Shown here piece by piece: positions 1-9,330 of a DNA stretch of 64,000 bases. A program made the position numbers and the translations under genes. Location of the stretch: positions 5,518,001-5,582,000 of the forward strand of contig BSYQ01000009.1 of NCBI GenBank assembly GCA_030272585.1, written 5' to 3'. Each line of letters starts with the position of its first letter. Position 1 is the first letter of the stretch. The DNA comes from Bryopsis sp. KO-2023 (Eukaryota > Chlorophyta > Ulvophyceae > Bryopsidales > Bryopsidaceae). Under the pieces are notes generated by a model. That model did not search any database. It saw only the letters and a list, made by a program, of their open reading frames with translations, and was not told the origin of the DNA.

Positions 1-832
1 AACAGAATTACAAGTTGCGTAGGGCAAACCGCCCTGTTGCAACGACATACATGAGTGAATCGTGTCCCAACGTTCGAAGCAAGGCAAAAGCCTCTGAATG
101 TAATCAACTCCTAAATGAACAAAATCTCCTAAAACAAAAAAGTTCCAACGTCTCTGAAACCAGAAATCCCCAATCGAAACTCAAGAAAGAGCCCAAACGT
201 CAAAACATAAAACCAAACACAAGAATCGGTCGCTTCCAACTCAGAAACCCGGAGCGAGCGCCCAACAAACAAAGCAAACAACGAAGAACACCAACTTCCC
301 CATCAAACGAAACATCCAGAACAACGAAAAACAAACACCACCAGTCGCTACAAGCCCACTACGAACGAGCGTCCAACCACTCCCTACGCAAGGCGAGCGC
401 CCGGCGAATATAAACAGCCACACGAACCTGCCCCGGACAATTAAACAAACGAAATAGAGAGCCACGACTCTCTTCCACGACCGAGTTCACACGCAACCGC
501 ACATAAAGCGGACAAGCAAAAAGAAAATGCACCTCGTTTTCAGGCGTCGAAACCCCAGCGTCCAAACAAAACGGACAATACCTCTCGTTCAAAGGCACGT
601 CTCTATCACTCAAGTCCACAGCATCGATCTCCAAACCGTGAAGACGAGCCCGAAAACGCACCCAAGTCGTACGCAAACCCAAATCCGTAAAAGAAGACAA
701 CGCGTTCGTGTAACAAAACGTCGGTTTGAACCGATTATAATACGCCACGATACGCGGATGTCGGGAACGCAATTGACCCACAATATCTGCCTTATAGGCA
801 CGCGCCCAGGTCGCCACGTCCACCTCCACAAA
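1..832 (-). mobile_element. LINE-A copy, 3' part, 5'-truncated
   Basis: This is the 3' end of a family-A non-LTR retrotransposon on the minus strand; the window edge cuts its tail. The end carries the family stem-loop (GTTGC/GCAAC outer stem, AGGGC/GCCCT inner stem) at about 25-54. What is left of the tail reads AACAG, as in the copy at 17048, not the usual GGAAACAA. The 5' edge at about 832 joins the Ty3-type gag remnant without any gene of its own. Other copies of this 3' end recur many times in the window and served to define the family. Confidence 0.85.
359..832 (-). pseudogene. LINE-A reverse transcriptase, C-terminal fragment
   Basis: This is the C-terminal part of the LINE-A ORF2 protein, downstream of the polymerase palm. 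It contains the zinc-binding RT-associated motif (CPFC, about 12 residues, then HFLFAC), seen as CPFCLDAGVSTPENEVHFLF, and ends in the family C-terminus WLDARS with a TAG stop. The reading frame runs on past 832 into the neighbouring gag remnant, so the apparent start upstream is a chimera. With no palm or endonuclease it cannot be active. The 731-residue frame at 38005-40229 is the best full reference for this protein. Confidence 0.85.
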
Positions 833-1556
833 CCAGCTCAAAAGACAGAGTTCGTATGTCAGTTCGTTCCAAAAGGACCCTGTACCACCTTTTCGCGAAA
901 CCACGCAACATAGTCCCGACGAAGCGCACCCGCGCGGTCTCAGAGCTTTCACCTATTAACTCAAGGTATTTGTGTATTCCGAACCACCAGTCATGGGCTG
1001 CACAGGACAGACCCTTGTCCTGTGCATCGCACAGGACAGGGTTCTGTGCAGGTTTTGTGCACCCTGTCTGTGCTGTGCTGTACAGGTCTGTGCACCTGTG
1101 CAGCACATATATGACCCTGTGCATTGTCTATGCAGTCTGTCCTGTCCTGTCCTGTGCACAGGGGTCTCAGCCCATGTCTGCGAACCACCAATCCTGGAAA
1201 CTTTCGTCAGGTTTTTCCCCAGTAAAATATTTGGGCGTACCAAACTTTACTTTGGCCACTGTATGGTGACGGACCCCACTTTCAACTGATGTTCCATTTC
1301 TTCTTGCTTCACGGCCACCTGGGCTGGGTACTGTAAAGACCTCTTCGTATTCACTTTCTGGTGGAATGGTTACCCGTTCTGGGGTCGGCCTCCGGCCTTG
1401 CGAAGCCTCCAGCGCCGACATGCGTAGTTCCAGCTGCGAAAACTCTTCCCGCATGCTTGCTTGAATAGCCCTCACAATTTCTGACTCCATGGCGGTTGCC
1501 TGCCCCAGTTGTGAGCCCTCCGCCAAAATCTCTCCGGGTTCTCTAGGCTCATTCAT
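833..1556 (-). pseudogene. Ty3-type Gag, N-terminal and capsid part (G0)
   Basis: A Gag-like frame starts at the ATG read from 1556 (MNEPREPGEILAEG). It has a coiled-coil-like stretch (SMREEFSQLELRMSALEA) and then a retrotransposon capsid signature (KFGTPKYFTGEKPDESFQDW, later RGFAKRWYRVLLE). A 191-bp MITE with a 10-bp target duplication splits the frame between 980 and 1190, so residues DWWF appear on both sides. The 3' part is lost where LINE-A begins at 832, so no zinc knuckle or pol is left. The PBS-like sequence overlapping the start codon places this just inside a 5' LTR. Family assignment to Ty3 rather than Ty1 is by general resemblance only. Confidence 0.7.
990..1180. mobile_element. 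MITE-2 copy 1 (CACAGG-rich, 191 bp)
   Basis: A short element with inverted ends CATGGGCTG and CAGCCCATG, flanked by a perfect 10-bp target duplication CGAACCACCA at 980-989 and 1181-1190. Its interior is largely CACAGGAC/GTCCTGTG palindromic sequence with no coding capacity. The 10-bp duplication fits a Mutator-like (9-11 bp) transposase, but the ends are too short to prove the superfamily. A longer relative lies at 56303-56693. Confidence 0.85.
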
Positions 1557-1569
1557 GGCTCCGAAACCA
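1556..1569 (-). promoter_or_regulatory. Primer binding site for initiator tRNA-Met (G0)
   Basis: Read on the minus strand the site is TGGTTTCGGAGCCA. It is complementary to the last 14 bases of the mature initiator tRNA-Met encoded at 60813-60884 once CCA is added. The gag start codon shares the last base of the site. The LTR itself should lie to the right (1570 onward), but its edges were not resolved. Confidence 0.75.
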
Positions 1570-1939
1570 TATAATAACAAGACTTCTGGATGATACGTGA
1601 ATAGGAAATCAGACGGGTACAACACACAGAGAACACAGAGTCTTGGCCCAGAAGGGACTTACAAGGATATTGCAACTATTTCCATCCACCAATAAATATC
1701 TGCTCCCATCCTGTACTGCCTTGTTACTCACAGTACCTCTTCCTCAGTACTGCCACTTTACAATACATATTCCCGTACTTTCCTAACCCATCTTCCCTAT
1801 CCCTTGCGTCCTCCATCTGACTCCACCCTCTCAATCCTTTACAGTGCATTCAGTGTTTTTTTTGTGTCCTAAACAGCACTTTTTGTCAGAATTCTAACTG
1901 CCATGACCGGCAAATTGATGGCAACGGCTATGTTCGGAC
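1570..1939. other. Probable 5' LTR region of G0, edges unresolved
   Basis: No gene is seen. The position beside the primer site suggests that much of this is the 5' LTR of the G0 element, read on the minus strand. No matching 3' LTR is present in the window, so the ends cannot be fixed by comparison. Confidence 0.3.
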
Positions 1940-2154
1940 CAGTGTTGTGCGGATAATCCGATTCCCGGATTATAGTACCCGGAAATCCGGCCGGATATCC
2001 GGGATCCACAATTATCCGTGTCCGTGGATAATAGTTTTCCGATTATCCACTTATTATCCTTATCCCCTAGTAATCCAAGTACAATTATCCGGGAGCCCGG
2101 ATAATGCGCGGATATTTCCCGGATATCTTGTTCACGGGTTCTTAACCAACACTG
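1940..2154. repeat. Fold-back element rich in GGATAATCC-like palindromes
   Basis: The 215-bp stretch is bounded by CAGTGTTG and CAACACTG and packed with CGGATAAT/ATTATCCG and CCGGATATCC palindromes. The ends fit the hAT consensus (YARNG), but the flanking 8 bp (GTTCGGAC and TTCAACCT) do not match, so insertion by transposition is not shown. Confidence 0.45.
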
Positions 2155-2654
2155 TTCAACCTCGATGTGAAGTACAATCTTGGGGATATTGCTGTTGAAT
2201 GCGTGCTTGTAGATTGCCTCGTTCGCAGGGGGGACTGTTAGGTCCCTGTAGGTTTTAGTGAAGTCGTTGCTGAGGTTGAGACTGGGGTCACACACTGCAC
2301 AAACCAGAGAATTAATTTTACAAGGTGTTCTCTCTGAACTTAACCCCTAGAACCCGTACTAACCCGTACTACACACTCGTACTGCAAAATGAGTGCAATC
2401 AACGTATCAGGGACGCGAACGTGTTGTGTGTAGGCGAGACTTTGCCGGGGACTGTTCAACCCGATTCCTTGCAATTAGTCCTTACAAAACACTCTATTAT
2501 TTCCTTTCCGTTGTTCCCTTTATCTCCTAACTGTTCAGGCGAAACGCCACTTGCCAGAAAAACGCAGGTTCAGTTTCTGTCGTCAGAGGAAACGCCACTT
2601 CTCTCGAAAATTACAGAATCAGCTAAACTGAAATCGGCCCCATCTGAGGAGTCC
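2155..2654. other. Unassigned DNA
   Basis: No recognisable gene. A minus-strand open stretch at about 2156-2295 (MCDPSLNLSNDFTKTYRDL) has protein-like composition and might be a transposon coding remnant, but nothing identifies it. It joins LINE-B sequence at about 2655. Confidence 0.3.
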
Positions 2655-2768
2655 GGGGATCTGGGGCTTCGCGATCCGAAGACGCTTCTGGCTTTGTTTC
2701 GCATGTATGTTTTGGGAAAGGTTCAGTATGCGGCGCCGGTGTGGTGCTTTTTCTTGACTCGGGAAACA
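2655..2768 (+). mobile_element. LINE-B copy 1, left part
   Basis: A short piece of the family-B reverse transcriptase (DLGLRDPKTLLALFRMYVLG, then KVQYAAPVW). It reads into GKVQYAAPVWCFFLTR, which is where LINE-A is inserted; the same copy resumes at 4129. Confidence 0.75.
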
Positions 2769-4128
2769 AGGAAACAAGGATTACAAGTTGCGTAGGGCAA
2801 ACCGCCCTGTTGCAACGACATACATGAGTGAATCGTGTCCCAACGTTCGAAGCAAGGCAAAAGCCTCTGAATGTAATCAACTCCTAAATGAACAAAATCT
2901 CCTAAAACAAAAAAGTTCCAACGTCTCTGAAACCAGAAATCCCCAATCGAAACTCAAGAAAGAGCCCAAACGTCAAAACATAAAACCAAACACAAGAATC
3001 GGTCGCTTCCAACTCAGAAACCCGGAGCGAGCGCCCAACAAACAAAGCAAACAACAAAGAACACCAACTTCCCCATCAAACGAAACATCCAGAACAACGA
3101 AAAACGAACACCACCAGTCGCTACAAGCCCACTACGAACGAGCGTCCAACCACTCCCTACGCAAGGCGAGCGCCCGGCGAATATAAACAGCCACACGAAC
3201 CTGCCCCGGACAATTAAACAAACGAAACAGAGAGCCACGACTCTCTTCCACGACCGAGTTCACACGCAACCGCACATAAAGCGGACAAGCAAAAAGAAAA
3301 TGCACCTCGTTTTCAGGCGTCGAAACCCCAGCGTCCAAACAAAACGGACAATACCTCTCGTTCAAAGGCACGTCTCTATCACTCAAGTCCACAGCATCGA
3401 TCTCCAAACCGTGAAGACGAGCCCGAAAACGCACCCAAGTCGTACGCAAACCCAAATCCGTAAAAGAAGACAACGCGTTCGTGTAACAAAACGTCGGTTT
3501 GAACCGATTGTAATACGCCACGATACGCGGATGTCGAGAACGCAACTGACCCACAATATCTGCCTTATAGGCACGCGCCCAGGTCGCCACGTCCACCTCC
3601 ACAAACCCATCGAACTGTGGAACAAAGCGTCTTACCATATCACGAAACTGGACCCACCAAGAACGCCGAGAATCCGGCTGACCACGCAACCAGAACAGCA
3701 TCGCCCGCGTGGGATGCGTCGCCGGCAATTGCATCAGGCGATTCCAAAACTTCAACGCGTTCCGGTACAAATAAAACGTGACCGGCAAAACACCACACTC
3801 CAAATACACGAAATTCTTCAGCGCCCTCGTCGGAAGACGTAGCACCGATTTTAAGTAACGCACCAACAGATCGTTCAGCTCCCGCTTGTGCTGCTGAGTC
3901 AGAAAGAACACCCAAACCGGCGCAGCATACTGCACCTTCCCCAAAACGTACATCTTGAAGAGAGCCACCAGAGTCCGTGGATCCCTCAAACCGATCTCAA
4001 ACGCCCTCGCACGCAAACGCCCAACAGCCACGTTGCCCGCACACAACACCTTGGAAATATGCTCCCGAAACACGTTGACGTCCCCAGGCCCATCGTAAAA
4101 CACCACACCCAAATACTTGAGCGTGCGC
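2764..4128 (-). mobile_element. LINE-A copy inserted in LINE-B copy 1
   Basis: A 5'-truncated LINE-A on the minus strand. The (GGAAACAA) tail lies at the left end, then the 3' stem-loop and 3' UTR, then coding sequence. Its 5' edge at about 4128 abuts LINE-B sequence that continues the frame broken at 2768. The two junctions share only a few bases, so no clear target duplication was read. Confidence 0.85.
3132..4128 (-). pseudogene. LINE-A reverse transcriptase, thumb to C-terminus
   Basis: The frame starts within the palm/thumb boundary (LKYLGVVFYDGPGDVNVF) and runs without a stop through KVQYAAPVWVFFLTQQHKRE, the connecting region and the CPFC...HFLFAC zinc motif to the family C-terminus WLDARS. 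The catalytic FADD and the N-terminal half are missing through 5' truncation, so the copy is dead although the remaining 330 codons are undamaged. An upstream antisense extension into LINE-B is spurious. Confidence 0.85.
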
Positions 4129-4889
4129 ACAAGGATGCGTTCAACGGTTTGCAGGTTCGTTTTCTGAAGCGGGTGTTGCGGCTGCCCGTGAGGACTCTTC
4201 GTAACGTTGTGTACCTGGAGATGGGCGCTCTGCCGATCCTTTATTACTTCAACAAGAACGCGGTGCGATTCTGGAATCGCATGATGACTTTGCCTGTGGA
4301 CCATCCGGCTCGTCAGTTGATCGTTTGGCTTCGATCGGAGGCCACGGTTTCTCAGCGCTCTTGGTGGGTACTGTTCAAGGACATGGTGCGTCGATTCGCT
4401 CCTGGCTTCGATGGTTCTGCAGAGGTGGATCTTGCGTCGTGGACTGCGGCGTATAAGGCGGATATCGTGGCTCGTCTTCGTTCGGGACATCCTCGAATCG
4501 TGGCGTTTTACAACGTGTTCAAGCCGGTGTTTGGATACTCGAGAGCGCTGTCTTCTTTCGAAGACATCGGGCTGCGAACGGTGTGGGTGCGTTTTCGTGC
4601 GCGTTTGCACGGTTTGGAGATCGATGTGGCGGATCTGCAACGGAGGGATGTGCCTTTGCACGAGCGTTTCTGTCCTTATTGTTTGTCGCAAGGCGACAGG
4701 ACGGCTGAGAACGAGCGGCATTTTCTTTTCTTTTGTCCGTTGTATTCTGGTTTGCGTGCGGGATCGGTTGTGGCTGAATCGAGGTGTTCGTTGCGTCGTT
4801 TATTCAATTTGCCGGGTCAGTATCGGGTGGCCGTTTACCTTCGTCGGGCGTTGGATTTTCGCTCTCAGTGGCTTGAGGCTCAGCCGTGA
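4129..4889 (+). pseudogene. LINE-B reverse transcriptase, C-terminal half
   Basis: This is the family-B counterpart of the LINE-A C-terminal region (KDAFNGLQVRFLKRVLRLPV and onward), with the zinc motif CPYC...ERHFLFFC and a C-terminus SQWLEAQP ending in TGA. It is clearly related to LINE-A (for example VRFRARLHGLEID in both) but differs through most of its length, so A and B are separate families of one clade. The open frame is about 250 codons and lacks the polymerase catalytic residues, which would lie left of 2655. Confidence 0.85.
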
Positions 4890-5206
4890 CGTGGTTTTTA
4901 TTCGTTTGTTTTGTGTTTGTTTGTTTGATTTCGTTTGTTGGTCGTTTGTGGTGGGCGTTTGACAGTAGTTTTCGCTCTCCTTTTGGTTGTTGCTTGGTGT
5001 TCCAGGTTTCTTTTTTTGGGAACGTTTTTGGCAATACTTTCTGATACATTAATAACCTAGTGATGGGTCTCTCGTTGATTGTATTGGGGTCTTATTGGAG
5101 ACTTCATCTTCTGTGGACTTTTGGACATGGCTGAGACATTGTATGTGGTTGCAACAGGGCGGATTTGCCCTTCGCAACATGTAATTTCTGTTTCTGTTTC
5201 TGTTTC
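4129..5206 (+). mobile_element. LINE-B copy 1, right part with complete 3' end
   Basis: This continues the LINE-B copy interrupted at 2768 and runs to a complete 3' end. The stem-loop (GTTGC...AGGGC GGATTT GCCCT...GCAAC) lies at about 5151-5178 and is followed by a (TTTCTG)n tail ending at 5206. The next LINE-B copy begins immediately after the tail. Confidence 0.85.
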
Positions 5207-5770
5207 GTGTTGCATGGCGTGCACATCATCGTCGGCGTTCGGACGTCGTGCTAGCTCAATCGGCACGGAATCTACGCAATCGGTACTATGCGGTGTTGAG
5301 GCGGGCGCGCAAGGAGTTTGATCGTTCTTATGGCGACAGGATGCAGGCTCTGTTCACGAGTGATTCTCGGGCGTTTCATCGTGCTCTGTTTCCGAAGGGT
5401 CAGCGTGCGTCTGATGGTGTGGATGTGGCTGTTTGGGAACGTTATTTTGCGGACTTCTTCGCGGAACGTGGTCTGGATGGGGATGATCCGGCACCTCGGG
5501 TTTCGATTCACAAAGATTGCTTGTCTCATCCGTCGTTGGTGGAACCTTTTACGGAATTCGAGGTGGCGGCGGCTTTGGGGCGTCTGCATTTGCGTACCTG
5601 TGGGGGCGCCGATTCGTGGACTCCTGCCTTCTTTAAGGGACAAGGCTTGGCGGACGCTTGGCGGCCGCTGCTGGTGGCCATGTTCAACAGGTGTCTTGCT
5701 GAGCGTCGCGTGCCGCGACGGTGGCTTCTGGGCGTCATCAGGCCCATCTGGAAGCGGCGTGGTTCTAAGG

Positions 5771-5807
5771 AAACAAGGATTACAAGTTGCGTAGGGCAAA
5801 CCGCCCT
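5771..5807 (-). mobile_element. Minimal LINE-A insertion (37 bp)
   Basis: Only the LINE-A tail and the inner stem with the 3' arm of the terminal stem-loop are present, flanked by a perfect 10-bp target duplication GGTTCTAAGG (5761-5770 and 5808-5817). The target duplication proves insertion. Copying stopped exactly at the 5' side of the inner AGGGC stem. Confidence 0.9.
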
Positions 5808-6303
5808 GGTTCTAAGGGGGACCCGTTCCGGTACCGGCCCATTATGCTTTGTACCTTATGGTACAAAGTGTTTGTGTACTTGTTGATGGAGCGGTTGGCC
5901 CCTCTTCTGGATCCGATTCGACACCTCTCTCAAGCTGGATTCAGGCGTGGTTGCGAGACGACGACGTGGATTTTCGTGACTTGGGGTTTGCTGTACAAGG
6001 CGCGGCGATCTGGTGCTTTGCTGATTTTGCTCTCGCTGGATTTGGAGAAGGCGTACGACAGCGTTAGCCATTCGCGGTTGTGGTTGCACTTGCGGCGGTT
6101 GGGACTGGCTGATCCTTTTTTCGTTCTCCTGAAGTTCATGTACGAGAACTCCACGGCGGTGGTTCGTGGGACCAAGGGGTGCACGGCGCCGTTTGGAATC
6201 GGCAGGGGCGTTCGTCAGGGCTGTCCGTTCAGTCCGTTGCTCTTCACGTTATACCATGACAATCTTCCGCGGCTGCTGGAGGGGGCGCAGGTCAGCCACA
6301 TTG

Positions 6304-6451
6304 GTGTTGTGTGCGGGCAACGTGGCTGTTGGGCTTTTGCCTTGCTTCGAACGTTGGGACACGATTCAAGGAAACAAGGAAACAAGGATTACAAGTTGCG
6401 TAGGGCAAACCGCCCTGTTGCAACTTGTAATCCTTGTTTCCTTGTTTGTTT
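6304..6451. mobile_element. Rearranged LINE-A insertion
   Basis: A 148-bp insertion flanked by the 8-bp duplication CCACATTG (6296-6303 and 6452-6459). It contains, in order, LINE-A RT sequence, a jump to the LINE-A 3' UTR, an inverted LINE-A 3' end, and a plus-strand tail. This looks like template switching or twin priming during target-primed reverse transcription. Confidence 0.85.
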
Positions 6452-6898
6452 CCACATTGTTTTGGGCTTGGCGATCATTGTGGCGCTCATCTTTGCGGAC
6501 GACACGCTGGTGCCGTGCTCGTCGGTGGAGGATGTCTCGGCTGTTGGTGACGTGCTGGGGGAGTATGAGCGCGACTGGGGAGTGAAGACGAATCTGGAGA
6601 AGACGGAAGGGATGGTAGTGAATGCGCGGGGGCTCTCGACTGTGTCTCTCAACGGAGTGGATGTGGAGTTGCAATCTACGATGAAATATCTGGGCGTTTT
6701 GTTCAAGGATGGTCCGGGTAACGTGAACGTGTTTGGGGATCATATCGACAGAACTCTGCAAAACGGACAGGCGGCGGTGGGGCGTTTGTTGGCTCGATCC
6801 GAGGATCTGGGGCTTCGCGATCCGAAGACGCTTCTGGCTTTGTTTCGCATGTATGTTTTGGGGAAGGTTCAGTATGCGGCGCCGGTGTGGTGCTTTTT

Positions 6899-7117
6899 CT
6901 TTCTTCATCTGTTCCAGCTCGGCGAGTTTCTCGGCAGCCTTGGTATAATCAGGCGTGTATCGATGCTTTGCGTGAGTACCGGCGTGCTTGGAGGGCATAT
7001 TTGCGGCGACCCGAATCGCCTGATCCGCAGGTGAATGCAGGGCGTTTTCGTTTGGGGGCTCGCGAGCAAGACAGGTTGGCCTCGTTTCTTTCTGTTCATA
7101 GAGCTTCGTTGCTGATT
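6899..7117 (+). pseudogene. LINE ORF2 linker fragment (between endonuclease and RT)
   Basis: The translation PWYNQACIDALREYRRAWRA resembles the basic linker that usually lies between the endonuclease and RT of LINE ORF2 proteins. It continues into NAGRFRLGAREQDRLASFLS, which also ends the endonuclease frame of LINE-D at 27057. The piece is too short to assign to family A or B, and its frame closes soon after 7200. Why it follows an RT thumb region here is unclear; a chimeric or rearranged copy is likely. Confidence 0.55.
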
Positions 7118-7203
7118 GTATTGGGGTTTTATTGTGCGCCCGAGTCTTTTGGTGCGCCTGGTTTCGTTTTTTCAGTCGACTGTTTTGAGAGGGTTTTTGC
7201 TTG

Positions 7204-7545
7204 AAACAGAAACAGAAATTACATGTTGCGAAGGGCAAATCCGCCCTGTTGCAACCACATACAATGTCTCAGCCATGTCCAAAAGTCCACAGAAGATGAA
7301 GTCTCCAATAAAACCCCAATACAATCAACGAGAGACCCATCACTAGGTTATTAATGTATCAGAAAGTATTGCCAAAAACGTTCCCAAGAAAAAGAAACCT
7401 GGAACACCAAGCAACAACCAAAAGGAGAGCGAAAACTACTGTCAAACGCCCACCACAAACGACCAACAAACGAAATCAAACAAACAAACACAAAACAAAC
7501 GAATAAAAACCACGTCACGGCTGAGCCTCAAGCCACTGAGAGCCT
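7204..7545 (-). mobile_element. LINE-B 3' end insertion
   Basis: About 340 bp of LINE-B 3' UTR on the minus strand. The (AAACAG) tail is at the left and the stem-loop at about 7225-7255. A short CTTGA duplication flanks it within the minisatellite. No coding capacity beyond the last few codons of ORF2. Confidence 0.85.
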
Positions 7546-7806
7546 TGATTGGTTTGCTGCGCTTGTGGTGCCCTTGGTTTCGTTTTTCAATCGACTGTTT
7601 TTAGAGGGTTTCTTCTTGATTCGTTTGATGCGCTCTTGGTGAGCCTTGGTTTCGTTTTTCAGTCGACTGTTTTGAGAGGGTTTCTGCTTGGTTGGTTTGC
7701 TGCGCTTGTGGTGCCCTTGGTTTCGTTTTTCAGTCGACTGTTTTTAGAGGGTTTCTTCTTGATTCGTTTGATGCGCTCTTGGTGAGCCTTGGTTTCGTTT
7801 TTCAGT

Positions 7807-7854
7807 AGAAACAAGGAAACAAGGATTACAAGTTGCGTAGGGCAAACCGCCCTG
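7807..7854 (-). mobile_element. Minimal LINE-A insertion (48 bp)
   Basis: Tail, 3' arm and inner stem of the LINE-A stem-loop only, flanked by TCGTTTTTCAGT on both sides (7795-7806, 7855-7866). The flank also belongs to the repeat unit, so the duplication is likely but not certain. The copy ends one base beyond the 37-bp insertion at 5771. Confidence 0.8.
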
Positions 7855-8000
7855 TCGTTTTTCAGTCGACTGTTTCGAGAGGGTTTCTGTTTGATTGGTT
7901 TGCTGCGCTTGTGGTGCGCCTGGTTTCGTTAAATTTTCAGTCGACTGTTTTTAGAGGGTTTCTGCTTGATTCGTTTGTTGCGCTCTTGGTGCTCCTTGTA

Positions 8001-8022
8001 ATCCTTGTTTCCTTGTTTCCTT
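8001..8022 (+). mobile_element. Tail-only LINE-A insertion
   Basis: About 20-25 bp of LINE-A tail (TAATCC followed by two TTGTTTCC units) interrupts a repeat unit that elsewhere reads straight from GTGC to CTTGGTTTCG. No stem-loop is present. Confidence 0.6.
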
Positions 8023-8129
8023 GGTTTCGTTTTTTCGTCGACCTTTCTGGGGTCACTTGGCGCGTGGGAGAACCCCCTCGAATTGATCTGTCTGGAAGTC
8101 AACCGTGACGTGCCGTGACGTCATTCGTG

Positions 8130-8573
8130 ATGCCTCGTCAGCCTCGTCGTTCTCGAGCAAAATGCTACGTTTGTGGGGCACGTGGACATGTGGCTGTGGA
8201 TTGTGGCGCTTCAGCCCCTGTTGCCGTTGATTCCTCGACTGCTGTTGTTGCTGAGGCTGCCTCTGAGTGCCTTGCATTGCCTCCTTTTGCTTTGGATTGT
8301 GCTGTTGCTGCCCCTGCTGCCCCTGCTGCTGTGGTTTCTCCTCCTGTTCCGGGTGCTGATGCTGCTTGTTCATCAACAGTTGCTGTTACTGAGGATGGCT
8401 TTCTTGGATTGGCTACTTCTGCTGTGGATTGTTGTCGTGCTGTGAAAACGAGAATGGAATCGCGTCTTGCGCAGTGTGACCAGATGATACGTGATCTTGA
8501 GGATCACGTTCCTTCTGAGGAATTAGAGCAAGCTAAGTCTGAGCTTGATATCTGCAAACAGGAATTAGTGTGA
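8130..8573 (+). CDS. CCHC zinc-knuckle protein of LINE-C
   Basis: A 147-residue frame beginning at the ATG at 8130; an in-frame TGA at 8106 precedes it. Near the N-terminus (about residues 11-24) is a zinc knuckle of the C-x2-C-x4-H-x4-C type (CYVCGARGHVAVDC), as found in retroelement nucleic-acid-binding proteins. The middle is rich in Ala, Val and Pro. The C-terminal 45 residues are charged and helical-looking (MIRDLEDHVPSEELEQAKSE), suggesting a coiled coil. It resembles a stripped ORF1/Gag-like chaperone rather than a host protein, and it is the only coding capacity of LINE-C. Whether it helps its own RNA use LINE-A enzymes is inference. Confidence 0.7.
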   Translation: MPRQPRRSRAKCYVCGARGHVAVDCGASAPVAVDSSTAVVAEAASECLALPPFALDCAVAAPAAPAAVVSPPVPGADAACSSTVAVTEDGFLGLATSAVDCCRAVKTRMESRLAQCDQMIRDLEDHVPSEELEQAKSELDICKQELV

Positions 8574-8864
8574 ATGTTCAGTTGGACAACCTTCTTTCGG
8601 TTCTTGCTCGAGACAATCCATAGCATGGTTTTCTTCCATTTTCTGCTGGGTTGGTGGCTTTTTGCAATGGGTTTGCTCAGTATCGTCTTGTGATTGGTTT
8701 CGGTTTATTGCTATCTTGATTGCGTTATGTTGGATAAATGTTCCTCGCTGGATTTTTCTTCGGTTCTGCTTATGTTGTTGTTATGCTTGGTCTGGGCTGG
8801 CACGGGTTGAAGGATTTGTTCCTCGCTCGTCTCTTTCGGTGATTATTTTCTTTTCTGGTTTCGC

Positions 8865-9330
8865 CTGGGCTGAGTAGCGGCTTGAGGGTTGGTCCCTCGT
8901 CTGGTTTGGTTTTCTCGTTTTCTAGATTGCGTCCTGTTAGGCCATCTCAGTGGTTTGAGTGTTTGTCACTCGCTGCTGTTTTGGCTTGGTTTGGGCTGGT
9001 ATTCAGCTTGAGGATTTGTTCCTCGCTGGATTTTTTCTTTGGTTCTTTTTTTTTGTTATTGTTTTGCTTGGTCTGGGCTGGCATAGGTTGGAGGGTTTTT
9101 GATGTTTGGTTTTTAGTTTCTGGTTTTGCCTGGGCTGAGTCGCGGCTTGAGGGTTGGTCCCTCGCTTGGTTTGGTCTTCTCGTTTTCTAGATTGCGTCCT
9201 GTTAGGTCATTTCAGCAGTTTGAGTGTTTGTCACTCGCTGCTGTTTTGGTTTGGCTTGGGCTGGTGTTCAGCTTGAGGATTTGTTCCTCGTTGGACTTTT
9301 TATTCGTTGATTTGTTTCTCTTTAGGAGTT
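8865..9330 (+). repeat. ~263-bp tandem duplication in LINE-C 3' region
   Basis: The stretch starting CCTGGGCTGAGT and containing GCTTGAGGGTTGGTCCCTCG is present twice with a period near 263 bp. Smaller variants (GCTTGAGGATTTGTTCCTCG) recur within each unit and form short hairpins (GAGG...CCTC). No coding potential is evident. Confidence 0.7.

Larger units (their letters stand above)
5207..6898 (+). mobile_element. LINE-B copy 2, reverse transcriptase region
   Basis: A LINE-B copy covering the N-terminal part of the RT through to the thumb. Two small LINE-A insertions (5771-5807 and 6304-6451) interrupt it. It ends at GKVQYAAPVWCFF, where unrelated LINE sequence begins. Confidence 0.8.
5207..6898 (+). 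pseudogene. LINE-B reverse transcriptase
   Basis: The protein would copy LINE-B RNA into DNA at the nicked target. Visible landmarks, in order: an N-terminal region (NRYYAVLRRARKEFDRSYGD), the finger motif (TCGGADSWTPAFFKGQGL), palm motif A (LDLEKAYDSV), GVRQGCPFSPLLF, and motif C (FADDTLVPC). The first LINE-A insertion (47 bp with its duplication) shifts the frame near 5771. The second adds 156 bp, a multiple of three, without a stop, so the frame stays open through 52 foreign codons between palm motifs B and C. The endonuclease and C-terminal zinc region are absent. Non-functional as it stands. Confidence 0.85.
7118..8035 (+). repeat. ~72-bp minisatellite interrupted by LINE insertions
   Basis: Units built around TTTCAGTCGACTGTTTT, AGAGGGTTTCT and TTGCTGCGCT(TG) recur about every 72 bp at 7118-7203 and again at 7546-8035. 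Three LINE insertions (7204-7545, 7807-7854, 8001-8022) fall inside the array. It lies just upstream of the LINE-C coding frame and may be its 5' untranslated region. Confidence 0.75.

Noticed and set aside
15-413. 132-codon frame recurring at 15, 2788, 23066, 28867 and 31613
   Set aside because: It is the antisense of the LINE-A 3' UTR and hairpin; it recurs because the LINE does.
2156-2295. Possible transposase fragment on the minus strand
   Set aside because: About 47 codons of protein-like sequence but no motif; not enough to call.
3132-4721. 529-codon minus-strand frame as one gene
   Set aside because: The part right of 4128 is antisense LINE-B; only 3132-4128 is real LINE-A coding sequence.
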